This document shows positions 25,987 to 34,365 of a stretch of 64,000 nt of DNA, piece by piece. The notes under the pieces are model-generated. The model did no database searches, had not been told where the DNA came from, and saw nothing but the letters and a program-made list of their open reading frames with translations. Origin of the DNA: Streptomyces sp. YS415 (GTDB taxonomy: Bacteria > Actinomycetota > Actinomycetes > Streptomycetales > Streptomycetaceae). Where the stretch lies: positions 1 to 64,000 of the forward strand of contig NZ_JAMJFL010000014.1 of NCBI RefSeq assembly GCF_023544665.1. The letters run 5' to 3'. Every line of letters starts with the position of its first letter. The first letter of the stretch is position 1. Made by a program: the position numbers and the translations under genes.

Positions 25987-26595
25987 ATGCCTGCAGCGCG
26001 GGAATCTCTGCTGGATGCCGCTTATACGGCGCTTGCGCGCCGGTCGTGGTCGGCGGTGCGGATGGTGGACGTGGCCGCCGCGGCCGGAGTGTCGCGGCAG
26101 ACCCTCTACAACGAGTTCGGGAGCAAGGAGGGGCTCGCCCGCGCGCTCGTGCGACGGGAGGCCGACTCCTATCTCGCCGGTGTGGAGCGGGCGTTGCACA
26201 CCCAGGCCGACGCGCGCGACCGCCTCACCGCCACCGCCGAGTGGACCGCCTCCGCCGCCCGCGACAACGCCCTCGTCCGGGCCTTGCTCACCGGGTGCTG
26301 GAGCGAGCGCCTGCCCGCGCCGCCCCTCTCGGCCGTCCCGTCCACCTCCGGCGTACCGGCGCAGCGCCGCGCCGACGGCCCGCTGCCCTCACCCGGCGAC
26401 TTCGTCGGACTCGTCCGCGACCGTGCCGTGGCCGCCCTGTCCGCACCCGGCACGGGCAGGTCCGACAACGGCGAACTCGCGCGCTCCTGCGAACTGGTCG
26501 TCCGGCTGGCGCTGTCGTGCGTGGCGGCGCCGCCGGGGGAGGGCGGAGTGGCCGACCTGGTACGGGTCGCCCTGCCCCGGCAGTTGCCGGTCTGA
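25987..26595 (+). CDS. TetR-family regulator
   Basis: A 202-residue protein. The N-terminal helix-turn-helix (about 22-50, VDVAAAAGVSRQTLYNEFGSKEGL) is typical of TetR. The C-terminal ligand domain is Ala/Pro-rich and not recognisable. The start is the ATG at 25987; the upstream in-frame stretch lacks the fold. It converges on the SMR transporter gene with 5 bases between stops, so the transporter is a possible but not proven target. Confidence 0.85.
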   Translation: MPAARESLLDAAYTALARRSWSAVRMVDVAAAAGVSRQTLYNEFGSKEGLARALVRREADSYLAGVERALHTQADARDRLTATAEWTASAARDNALVRALLTGCWSERLPAPPLSAVPSTSGVPAQRRADGPLPSPGDFVGLVRDRAVAALSAPGTGRSDNGELARSCELVVRLALSCVAAPPGEGGVADLVRVALPRQLPV

Positions 26596-26600
26596 AAGCG

Positions 26601-26924
26601 CTAGTGCGCCGAGCCCGACAGCTGGAGGCCGATGACGCCCACGATCACCAGGCTGATCGAGACGATCTTCAGCGTGGAGACGATGTCACCGAGGAAGATC
26701 ATTCCGTAGATCGCGGTACCGGCCGCGCCGATGCCGGTCCACACCGCGTACGCCGGGCCGACGTCGAGCTTCTTCAGGGACAGGGTCAGCAGACCGAAGC
26801 TGCCGAGCGCGAAGACGCAGAACGCGATCGTCGGCCACAGTCTCGTGAAGCCGTGGGACAGTTTCAGACAGACGGCGAACCCGGTTTCGAGCAGTCCCGC
26901 CACAACGACCAGCAGCCACGCCAT
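26601..26924 (-). CDS. Small multidrug resistance (SMR) transporter
   Basis: A 107-residue protein with four membrane helices and the membrane-embedded Glu13 in LLETG. This is the proton/drug site equivalent to Glu14 of EmrE. The WTGIGAAGTAIYG loop is typical. It resembles the SugE/Gdx side of the family, which exports guanidinium-type cations. Another SMR subunit is not adjacent, so it is probably a homodimer. Confidence 0.85.
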   Translation of the reverse strand: MAWLLVVVAGLLETGFAVCLKLSHGFTRLWPTIAFCVFALGSFGLLTLSLKKLDVGPAYAVWTGIGAAGTAIYGMIFLGDIVSTLKIVSISLVIVGVIGLQLSGSAH

Positions 26925-27044
26925 GTGCTGTCCTCCCGTATCCCCGCATACTGTGACCGCTTCGTCAGGCTCTGGTCAGGCTTGCTTCCGGCTCGGTGCG
27001 ATTATGCCCTTACCGGACTCGGGTGCGGACAAACAACGCGGAGG

Positions 27045-28055
27045 TCAGTCGCCTTCCGTGCGCTCCCTCGTGGCCAGCAGCCGGCGCAGCGAGTACAGCC
27101 GGGCCGGGTCCGCGTGACCCTCGGCCACCCAGGCGTCGAGAGCGCAGTCCGGCTCGTCATGACTGCACGCGCGCGGGCAGCCCTCGGTTCCCGCTGCCAG
27201 GTCCGGGAAGGCGTGGATGACCCGGGACGGATCGATGTGGGCGAGCCCGAAGGACCGCACGCCCGGGGTGTCGACCACCCAGCCCGCGCCCCCGGCCAGC
27301 GGAAGCGCCAGCGCCGACGTGGTCGTGTGCCGGCCCCGGCCCGTCACCGCGTTGACGTGACCGGTCAGCCGCCGCTGCTCCTCCGGGACCAGCGCGTTCA
27401 CCAGGGTCGTCTTGCCCACCCCCGAATGCCCCACGAACGCGGTGATCTTGCCGTCCAGTTCTGCCCGCACCCGGTCCGCCGCGCTGCCGCTCTCCAGCTC
27501 CTCGCGGCTGGTGACCACGTACGGGATGTCCAGGTGGCCGTAGAGCTCCAGCAGTTCGTCGGGCTGGGCCAGGTCCGACTTCGTCAGGACCAGAAGGGGG
27601 GTCAGACCGCCGTCGAACGCGGCCACCAGGCAGCGGTCGATCAGGCGCGGGCGGGGTTCGGGGTCGGCGAGGGCGGTGACGATGGCCAGCTGGTCGGCGT
27701 TGGCGACGACCACGCGCTCGAAGGGGTCGTCGTCGTCCGCCGTGCGGCGCAGCAGCGAGGTGCGCGGCTCGATGCGGACGATGCGGGCCAGGGTGTCCTT
27801 CTCGCCGGTGAGGTCGCCGACGATGGCCACCCGGTCGCCGACGACGGCGGCCTTGCGGCCGAGTTCGCGGGCCTTCATCGCCATGACCACCCGGTCCTCG
27901 ACCAGGCAGGTCAGCCGGCCCCGGTCCACGGTGAGGACCATGCCCTCGACCGCGTCCTCGTGCTTGGGACGGATGTTCGTACGCGGCCGGTTGCCCTTGC
28001 GGTTCGGGCGGCTGCGGATGTCGTCCTCGTCGGTGTGCTTGCTGTAACGGCGCAT
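27045..28055 (-). CDS. rsgA: Ribosome small-subunit GTPase RsgA
   Basis: A 336-residue circularly permuted GTPase. The order is an OB fold (about 35-100), G4 (LTKSDL), then G1 (GHSGVGKTTLVNAL) and G3 (DTPG), followed by the zinc site CPRACSHDEPDC. RsgA helps mature the 30S subunit. The start at 28055 (MRRYSK) gives a basic N-terminal tail. The gene lies 16 bases downstream of aroA on the same strand and is likely co-transcribed with it. Confidence 0.92.
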   Translation of the reverse strand: MRRYSKHTDEDDIRSRPNRKGNRPRTNIRPKHEDAVEGMVLTVDRGRLTCLVEDRVVMAMKARELGRKAAVVGDRVAIVGDLTGEKDTLARIVRIEPRTSLLRRTADDDDPFERVVVANADQLAIVTALADPEPRPRLIDRCLVAAFDGGLTPLLVLTKSDLAQPDELLELYGHLDIPYVVTSREELESGSAADRVRAELDGKITAFVGHSGVGKTTLVNALVPEEQRRLTGHVNAVTGRGRHTTTSALALPLAGGAGWVVDTPGVRSFGLAHIDPSRVIHAFPDLAAGTEGCPRACSHDEPDCALDAWVAEGHADPARLYSLRRLLATRERTEGD

Positions 28056-28071
28056 GATCCCGGTCCGCCCG

Positions 28072-29388
28072 TCAGTTCCCGAGCATCCCGGTCCACAGTT
28101 CGGGGAAGTCCGGCAGGGTCTTGGCCGTCGTCGCCACGTTCTCGATCTGCACGCCCTCGACCGCGAGGCCGATGATCGCGCCGGCGGTCGCCATGCGGTG
28201 GTCCTCGTACGTGTGGAAGATGCCGCCGTGCAGCCTGCGCGGCCGGATGTGGAGGCCGTCGGCGGTCTCGGTGACGTCACCGCCGAGTTCGTTGATCTCC
28301 TTGGTGAGCGCGGCCAGCCGGTCCGTCTCGTGCAGCCGCAGATGCGCGACCCCGCGCAGTGTCGAGGGGGAGTCCGCGAGGGCGGCGACCGCCGCGATGC
28401 CCGGCGTCAGCTCGCCGACGTCCCCGAGGTCCACGTCGATGCCGTGCACGGCGCCCGAGCCGTTGAACTCCAGGCCGTACTCGGTCAGTTCGCAGGAACC
28501 GCCCATTTCGGTGAAGATCTCGCGCAGCCGGTCACCGGGCTGGGTGGTGCGGGCCGGCCAGGCGGGGATCAGCACCTTGCCGCCGGTGATCAGGGCCGCC
28601 GCCAGGAACGGCTGGGCGTTGGACAGATCCGGCTCGACCGTCAGGTCACGGCCCAGCAGCGCGCCCGGCGTGACCCGCCAGACGTTCGGCTCACCGCCCG
28701 ACTCGGGGGTGTCCACCTGGGCGCCGACCGCGCGCAGCATGTCCACCGTCATTCGGATGTGCGGCAGCGAGGGCAGCGTGGAGCCGGTGTGCCGGACCTC
28801 GACGCCCTGGTTGAAGCGGGGGCCCGACAGCAGCAGCGCCGACACGAACTGCGACGAGGACGAGGCGTCGATCTCCACCGGACCGCCGTCCAGGGCGCCG
28901 CCGCCGTGCACGGTCAGCGGCAGCGCGCCCCGGCCGTCGTCGTCGATCCGGGCACCGAGGACGCGCAGGGCGTCGATCACGCCGTGGAGGGGGCGCTCGT
29001 ACGACCTCGGGTCGCCGTCGAAGCGCACGGTGCCGTCGGCCAGGGCGGCGACCGGCGGCAGGAAGCGCATCACGGTGCCGGCGTTGCCGACGTCGACGGT
29101 GGCGGGACCGCGCAGCCCTGCGGGGAGGACCCGCCAGGCCTCGCCGGAGCCGTCCGGGCCGACGCCCTCCTCGATCTGGATGCCCATGGCGCGCAGCGCG
29201 CCGGCCATCAGGAGGGTGTCGCGGGAGCGGAGGGGGCGGCGGAGCCAGCCGGGTTCGCTGGCCAGGGCCGCGAGCACGAGGGCTCGGTTCGTGACCGACT
29301 TGGACCCGGGCACGTGGACGGTCGCGTCGACGGCACCGCGCGCGTGGGGGGCGGGCCAGAGGGCGTTGTGTGCGTCGTTCGGGGCCAT
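28072..29388 (-). CDS. aroA: 3-phosphoshikimate 1-carboxyvinyltransferase (EPSP synthase)
   Basis: A 438-residue EPSP synthase. It has the N-terminal substrate block PGSKSVTNRALVLAAL (about 28-43), LLMAGALRAMG, GNAGT and the C-terminal DHRMATAGAIIGLA. It transfers the enolpyruvyl group of PEP to shikimate-3-phosphate in aromatic amino acid synthesis. The ATG at 29388 is used. It is the first gene of an aroA-rsgA pair. Confidence 0.95.
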   Translation of the reverse strand: MAPNDAHNALWPAPHARGAVDATVHVPGSKSVTNRALVLAALASEPGWLRRPLRSRDTLLMAGALRAMGIQIEEGVGPDGSGEAWRVLPAGLRGPATVDVGNAGTVMRFLPPVAALADGTVRFDGDPRSYERPLHGVIDALRVLGARIDDDGRGALPLTVHGGGALDGGPVEIDASSSSQFVSALLLSGPRFNQGVEVRHTGSTLPSLPHIRMTVDMLRAVGAQVDTPESGGEPNVWRVTPGALLGRDLTVEPDLSNAQPFLAAALITGGKVLIPAWPARTTQPGDRLREIFTEMGGSCELTEYGLEFNGSGAVHGIDVDLGDVGELTPGIAAVAALADSPSTLRGVAHLRLHETDRLAALTKEINELGGDVTETADGLHIRPRRLHGGIFHTYEDHRMATAGAIIGLAVEGVQIENVATTAKTLPDFPELWTGMLGN

Positions 29389-29486
29389 GGCCCCACTCTA
29401 TAAGGACGCGGTTGTCCGGGTGCGGCGCCGTTGTGGCTGGTCGCGCTGTTCGCACGGCCCTGTGCGGTCGCCCCTTCAGGGCGTCG

Positions 29487-30200
29487 TCACACCTCCAGCA
29501 GCCACCTGCCCCCTCCTATCAGCGAGCACAGCGACACCGCGTGGAAGAGGAACAGCCACAGGCCCGCCGGCACATGCGTCAGCCGCGACAGCTGGTCCGC
29601 GTCCGAGTCCCCTGCCCCGCCCCTCGCCCGCTTCGCCTGTAGCTCGAAAGCGGGACGCACACCGCCGATCAGCAGGAACCACACCACCGCGTACGCGAAC
29701 GCCGCCTGCACCTGGGGCCCCGCCAGCCAGGAGACCACCACGAAGGTGCCGCCGGTCAGCACGACCGTCAGCGCGCCGTACGCGTTGCGGATCATCACCA
29801 GCATCGCCAGCAGCAGGGCCGTGGCCAGCCACAGCAACAGGGTGATGCGGCCCGCGCCGAGCAGGGCCGCACCGCCCAGGCCCAGCAAGGGGGGAGCCGT
29901 GTAGCCCGCCGCCGCCGTGAGGATCATGCCGAGACCGTGCGGCTTGCCCCTGCTGACGGTGAGGCCGCTGGTGTCGGAGTGCAGCCGTATGCCGGTCAAC
30001 TGGCGGCCGGTGAGCAGCGCCACCAGGCCGTGCCCGCCCTCGTGGGCGATGGTGATCGCGTTGCGGGCGAGACGCCACACGCCCTGCGGGACGACCACTG
30101 CCACCGCGGCGGCCAGGGTCGCGATCACGACCCACAGGTCCGGGTCGCTCTGGGTACCGGCGAGTTCGTCCCAGAGAGAGGTCGCTGTGCTGCTGTCCAT
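29487..30200 (-). CDS. M50B-type membrane metalloprotease
   Basis: A 237-residue membrane protein with about five or six hydrophobic helices. The zinc motif HEGGH (53-57) lies at the end of a helix, as in site-2-type proteases, and GLGMILTAAAGYTAPPLLG resembles the family core. It probably cuts membrane proteins within the bilayer, or is a related peptidase of unknown target. There is no PDZ domain. The ATG at 30200 was chosen; an upstream in-frame GTG would add a Gln/Pro-rich stretch reaching into the shared promoter with the SRAP gene. Confidence 0.78.
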   Translation of the reverse strand: MDSSTATSLWDELAGTQSDPDLWVVIATLAAAVAVVVPQGVWRLARNAITIAHEGGHGLVALLTGRQLTGIRLHSDTSGLTVSRGKPHGLGMILTAAAGYTAPPLLGLGGAALLGAGRITLLLWLATALLLAMLVMIRNAYGALTVVLTGGTFVVVSWLAGPQVQAAFAYAVVWFLLIGGVRPAFELQAKRARGGAGDSDADQLSRLTHVPAGLWLFLFHAVSLCSLIGGGRWLLEV

Positions 30201-30250
30201 GTGTCCGGGGTGCTCCCTCTGTTCCTGCGGAGTCTGGCAGTGTGGCACGT

Positions 30251-31066
30251 ATGTGCGGACGGTATGCATCGAGTCGTAGGCCCGAGGATCTCGCAGGAAT
30301 CTTCGAGGTCGAGAAGTGGGAGCCCGAGGAGATCCTGGAGCCCGACTACAACGTCGCTCCCACCAAAGAGGTCTACGCGGTCCTGGACCGCCCAGTGAAG
30401 GACGCCGACGACACGCGCCCGGTTCGGCAGCTGCGCAGGCTCAAGTGGGGGCTCGTCCCGTCCTGGTCCAAGACGCCCGAGGGCGCCGCCCGGATGATCA
30501 ACGCGCGGGCCGAGACGGTCCACGAGAAGCCGTCGTACCGCCGGGCCTTCGCCACCCGCCGCTGCATCCTGCCCGCCGACGGCTACTACGAGTGGGTCAC
30601 CGGCAAGCAGGAGCGGGACCTGGAGGTCGAGGGGAGGAAGAAGCGGCCGCGCAAGCAGCCCTACTTCGTGCTCCCCGCCGACGGGTCGGTGTTCGCGATG
30701 GCCGGTCTCTACGAGTTCTGGCGCGACAAGACCCTCCCCGACGACCACCCCGGGGCCTGGTGGGTCACCTGCTCCGTGATCACCACCGAGGCGGAGACGA
30801 CCCCGCTCGCCGTGGCCCCCGCCGAGGGCCCGCACGCGCTCGCCGAGATCCACCCCCGGATGCCGCTGATGCTCACCCCCGACCGGTGGGACGCCTGGCT
30901 CGACCCGTCCCGCACCGACGCCGACGACCTGCTCGGGCTGCTCGCCCCGCCGCCCGCCGGGCTGATGCGCGCCTACCCGGTGTCCACCGCCGTCAGCAGT
31001 GTCCGCAACAACGGCCCGGAGCTGCTGAAGGAGCTGGAGGGCCCCGAGGAGGGCACACTCTTCTGA
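30251..31066 (+). CDS. SRAP-domain protein (YedK/HMCES-like)
   Basis: A 271-residue protein starting MCGRYA. The catalytic Cys must be residue 2 after Met removal, which fixes the ATG at 30251 rather than the GTG at 30242. The other family residues are present: NARAET (substrate Asn), DGYYEW (Glu) and the His in HPRMPLML. SRAP proteins form a thiazolidine crosslink with abasic sites in single-stranded DNA to shield them during replication. The gene is followed after one base by a hydrolase gene. Confidence 0.93.
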   Translation: MCGRYASSRRPEDLAGIFEVEKWEPEEILEPDYNVAPTKEVYAVLDRPVKDADDTRPVRQLRRLKWGLVPSWSKTPEGAARMINARAETVHEKPSYRRAFATRRCILPADGYYEWVTGKQERDLEVEGRKKRPRKQPYFVLPADGSVFAMAGLYEFWRDKTLPDDHPGAWWVTCSVITTEAETTPLAVAPAEGPHALAEIHPRMPLMLTPDRWDAWLDPSRTDADDLLGLLAPPPAGLMRAYPVSTAVSSVRNNGPELLKELEGPEEGTLF

Positions 31067-31067
31067 T

Positions 31068-31697
31068 GTGACGACCGAGATCATCAGCACCGACGCGGGA
31101 GACGCCCGCGTCACCTGGCACCGGGCGAGGACGGCACGGCTCGTGCTCGCCCTCGGCCATGGCGCGGGCGGCGGCATCGAGGCGCGCGACCTGAAGGCGC
31201 TCGCCGCGGTCCTGCCCGCGCACGGCGTGAGCGTCGCCCTCGTGGAGCAGCCCTGGCGGGTGGCGGGCAAGAAGGTCGCCCCGGCCCCGAAGACCCTCGA
31301 TGCGGGCTGGCGGGGCGTCTGGCCCGCGCTGGCCGCGCCCGGCCTGCCGGTGATCTCCGGCGGCCGCAGCGCCGGCGCCCGCGTCGCCTGCCGCACCGCC
31401 ACGGAACTCGGCGCCCATGCCGTCCTCGCGCTCGGCTTCCCGCTGCACCCGCCGGGCAGACCCGAGAAGTCTCGCGCCGGGGAGCTGCTCGGCGCGGGGG
31501 TGCCCACCCTGGTCGTCCAGGGCGGCAACGACCCCTTCGGCCGGCCCGAGGAGTTCCCCGACGGCCCATACGACCTGGTCGAGGTGCCCAGCGGCGACCA
31601 CGGCTTCGCCGTGCCGAAACGGGCGGACATCACCCAGGAGCAGGCCGTCGCGGTGGTCACCGACGCGGTGGTGCAGTGGACCGGGTCACGCGGGTGA
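31068..31697 (+). CDS. Alpha/beta hydrolase (KANL3/Tex30-like)
   Basis: A 209-residue small alpha/beta hydrolase. It has an oxyanion strand GHGAGGG, the nucleophile elbow GGRSAGA (Ser about 102), an acid in GGNDPFG and the catalytic His in GDHGF. There is no signal peptide, so it is cytoplasmic. The GTG start lies one base past the SRAP stop (30251-31066), so the two are in one operon. Its substrate is unknown. The sigR promoter begins 7 bases after its stop. Confidence 0.82.
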   Translation: MTTEIISTDAGDARVTWHRARTARLVLALGHGAGGGIEARDLKALAAVLPAHGVSVALVEQPWRVAGKKVAPAPKTLDAGWRGVWPALAAPGLPVISGGRSAGARVACRTATELGAHAVLALGFPLHPPGRPEKSRAGELLGAGVPTLVVQGGNDPFGRPEEFPDGPYDLVEVPSGDHGFAVPKRADITQEQAVAVVTDAVVQWTGSRG

Positions 31698-31703
31698 CGC
31701 CGC

Positions 31704-31730
31704 GGGAATGCTGCGCTCCGGAGCACTGTT
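31704..31730 (+). promoter_or_regulatory. SigR-dependent autoregulatory promoter of sigR (sigRp2)
   Basis: GGGAAT (31704-31709), exactly 18 bases, then GTT (31728-31730). This is the SigR consensus and matches the known positive feedback promoter of sigR in S. coelicolor. It starts a transcript that includes an upstream ATG at 31790 able to make the longer SigR isoform. Confidence 0.85.
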
Positions 31731-31954
31731 GAGGCGGACATGAGTGCTGGCGACCAGCACCGACGTTCGTAGGAGAGGAAGTCCGCCGCATGGGTTCTAC
31801 CTTCTGCCCGGCCCGCAGCAGTCGCAGCGATCTGGACTGGACCGTGCTGCACGCGGGCAAGGCCGCTCCTATTCGAGGGGCGGCGGCAACGGGTAGTCGT
31901 CTATCCTCCGATTCTGGTGGCACCGGCTTCGGTGCTGCCCGGAATCTTGAGGAG

Positions 31955-32650
31955 GTGGGTCCGGTCACCGGTACCGACGCAGGGACCGACGACGGCCAGG
32001 CGGAGCTGCCCGAGGGCCAGGGCGCGAGCACGGACACGTCCGCGGAGACCACCGCCGAGCGCACCGCGCGCTTCGAGCGGGACGCGCTCGAATTCCTCGA
32101 CCAGATGTACTCGGCCGCCCTGCGCATGACGCGCAACCCGGCCGACGCCGAGGACCTGGTGCAGGAGACCTACGCCAAGGCGTACGCGTCCTTCCACCAG
32201 TTTCGCGAGGGCACCAACCTCAAGGCCTGGCTGTACCGGATCCTCACCAACACCTTCATCAACTCGTACCGCAAGAAGCAGCGTGAACCCCAGCGCTCCG
32301 CGGCCGAGGAGATCGAGGACTGGCAGCTGGCGCGTGCCGAGTCGCACATGTCGACGGGTCTGCGCTCGGCGGAGTCGCAGGCGCTGGACCACCTGCCCGA
32401 CTCGGACGTGAAGGAAGCACTCCAGGCGATCCCCGAGGAATTCCGCATCGCCGTCTATCTCGCGGATGTCGAGGGCTTTGCGTACAAGGAGATCGCGGAC
32501 ATCATGGGGACACCCATCGGTACGGTGATGTCCCGGCTGCACCGGGGCCGCCGTCAACTGCGCGGCATGCTGGAGGACTACGCCCGTGAGCGCGGGCTGG
32601 TCCCGGCGGGCGCCGGAGAGTCGAACGAAGCGAAAGGCTCGGGCTCATGA
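31955..32650 (+). CDS. sigR: ECF sigma factor SigR (thiol-oxidative stress), with extended isoform from 31790
   Basis: The main form starts at the GTG at 31955 (231 residues). Region 2 is about residues 30-100 (TRNPADAEDLVQETYAKAYASF, GTNLKAWLYRILTN) and region 4 about 150-210 (FAYKEIADIMGTPIGTVMSRLHRGR). The same frame extends upstream to an ATG at 31790, preceded by AGGAGAGGAAG. This adds exactly 55 residues, the length of the unstable SigR' isoform known in S. coelicolor. SigR drives thioredoxin, mycothiol and protein-repair genes. The anti-sigma gene rsrA overlaps its stop (ATGA). Confidence 0.95.
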   Translation: MGPVTGTDAGTDDGQAELPEGQGASTDTSAETTAERTARFERDALEFLDQMYSAALRMTRNPADAEDLVQETYAKAYASFHQFREGTNLKAWLYRILTNTFINSYRKKQREPQRSAAEEIEDWQLARAESHMSTGLRSAESQALDHLPDSDVKEALQAIPEEFRIAVYLADVEGFAYKEIADIMGTPIGTVMSRLHRGRRQLRGMLEDYARERGLVPAGAGESNEAKGSGS

Positions 32651-32949
32651 GCTGCGGAGAGCCGCACGAGACGGACTGCAGTGAAGTCCTGGACCACCTG
32701 TACGAGTTCCTCGACAGTGAGATGCCGGACATCGACCGCGACAAGTTCAAGCAGCACTTCACGGAGTGCTCGCCGTGCCTGGAGAAGTACGGGCTCGAAG
32801 AGGCCGTGAAGAAGCTCGTCAAGCGCTGCTGCGGTCACGACGACGTCCCGACCGACCTCAGGGCCAAGGTCCTGGGGAGGCTGGACCTGATCCGCTCGGG
32901 TCAGGCCGTGCCCGAGCACGATGTCACCGTGACCCCGCAGGAGTCCTGA
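32647..32949 (+). CDS. rsrA: Zinc anti-sigma factor RsrA
   Basis: A 100-residue ZAS-family redox switch. His37, Cys41 and Cys44 form the HxxxCxxC core; Cys11 and Cys3 lie upstream and Cys61/Cys62 downstream, as in RsrA. The reduced, zinc-bound form holds SigR inactive. Disulfide stress forms a Cys11-linked disulfide and frees SigR. The ATG overlaps the sigR stop codon, giving coupled synthesis of both partners. Confidence 0.95.
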   Translation: MSCGEPHETDCSEVLDHLYEFLDSEMPDIDRDKFKQHFTECSPCLEKYGLEEAVKKLVKRCCGHDDVPTDLRAKVLGRLDLIRSGQAVPEHDVTVTPQES

Positions 32950-33072
32950 ACTCCCGCCCCGGCACAGACGGTCGTCACTCGAACGTGCTAATCGGCGGGT
33001 GATACGCCCGCACTCTCCCCCTGGCCGTCCTAGGCTCCGGAGCCCGGACAGGCATGGTCAGGGGAGGGGCAG

Positions 33073-34365
33073 ATGGAGGGGATTCCCGCGCGGGCGCGTG
33101 TGTACGTTGCCTGCGCCGCCCTCGGCGCCCTGCTCTGTCTGCTCCCGCTGCCGGCTCTCCGTACCCCCTGGTGGGCCGTAGCCCTCCTGGCCGCGCTGTA
33201 CGCCGGCTGCGAGCAGATCGCCCGCCGGCGCTTCGCCGGCACCTGCTACCCGGTCCTGCTCGCCGGCGCCTTCCTGCTGCCCGCGCCCGCCGCCGCGCTG
33301 GTGGCGGTACCCGGGGCCCTGCTCTCCCAGGGCGCGGCCCTGCGACGGGTCTGGCGGGCCGCCCAGTCGGCGCTCGCCGTCTGGACCGCCGCCCGGGTGC
33401 ACTGGGCGCTGGACGGGCGGGACGCGGTCGTCGCCCCCGACTTCCCGTACGCCCTGGTGCCCGCCGGGGCCGCGGTCCTGGCCTTCTGCCTGGTGCTCGC
33501 CCTGCTCGACGGAGGCATCCGCGCGCTGGCCGAGCGGGTGCCGGTGCGCCGGGCCTGGCGCGGGCTGTTCCTGCGCTCGCTGGCACCCGTCGCCGTGCAC
33601 GGCCTCGCCGGGCTGATGATGGCCGTCCTGTGGCGCAGCCCCTACGGGCCGGTCGCCGCGCTGCTCGTGCTGCTGCCGATGTGCGTGTCCTGGTGGGTGT
33701 TCGCGCAGTACCACCGGGAGCGGGCCGCCCACCAGGCGACCATCCGGGCGCTCGTGCAGGCCGTCGACATCAAGGACGGCTACACCCGCGGACACAGCGA
33801 GCGCGTCGGGCAGGCCTCGATGATGATCGCCCGCGAGCTGGGCATGGACGCGGAGCGCGTGGAGGTGCTGCGGTTCGCCGGGATCCTGCACGACGTGGGC
33901 AAGCTCGGAGTGCCCACCCGGCTGCTGCGCAAGGACGGGCCCCTCACCCCGGAGGAACGGCGCGTCATCGAGCTGCATCCGGAGTACGGCCACGAGATGG
34001 TGCGGGGCATCTCCTTCCTCGGCGAGGCGCGGGCCGCCGTGCTCCATCACCATGAGCGGCTGGACGGGAGCGGGTACCCCTACGGGCTGGTGGGCGGGCA
34101 GATTCCGGAGCCCGCGCGGGTCGTGGCCGTCGCCGACGCCTTCGACGCGATGACGTCCACCCGGTCCTACCGGCGGGCCCGGCCCGTCCCCGCGGCCCTG
34201 GCGGAACTGCAGCGGTGCGCGGGATCGCAGTTCGATCCACGGATGGTGGCGGCGCTGACGCGGGTGATCGAGCGGTCCGGGTGGCAACCGGAGGTCACCG
34301 CGGGCGAGGGGCGGGTGCCGGCGCAGGGCAGGCCGGTCACCGGCCGGCCGGGAGCGCGGCGATGA
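33073..34365 (+). CDS. Membrane HD-GYP domain protein (c-di-GMP phosphodiesterase type)
   Basis: A 430-residue protein. The N-terminal half has about six hydrophobic helices (10-220). The C-terminal half is a full HD-GYP domain with ILHDVGK (about 274-280), HPEYG, HHHERLDGSGYP (GYP about 334-336) and VADAFDAMTS. This set supports c-di-GMP or related dinucleotide hydrolysis at the membrane. The next gene starts on its stop codon (ATGA) and encodes a degenerate relative, so the two may form a complex. Confidence 0.88.
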   Translation: MEGIPARARVYVACAALGALLCLLPLPALRTPWWAVALLAALYAGCEQIARRRFAGTCYPVLLAGAFLLPAPAAALVAVPGALLSQGAALRRVWRAAQSALAVWTAARVHWALDGRDAVVAPDFPYALVPAGAAVLAFCLVLALLDGGIRALAERVPVRRAWRGLFLRSLAPVAVHGLAGLMMAVLWRSPYGPVAALLVLLPMCVSWWVFAQYHRERAAHQATIRALVQAVDIKDGYTRGHSERVGQASMMIARELGMDAERVEVLRFAGILHDVGKLGVPTRLLRKDGPLTPEERRVIELHPEYGHEMVRGISFLGEARAAVLHHHERLDGSGYPYGLVGGQIPEPARVVAVADAFDAMTSTRSYRRARPVPAALAELQRCAGSQFDPRMVAALTRVIERSGWQPEVTAGEGRVPAQGRPVTGRPGARR

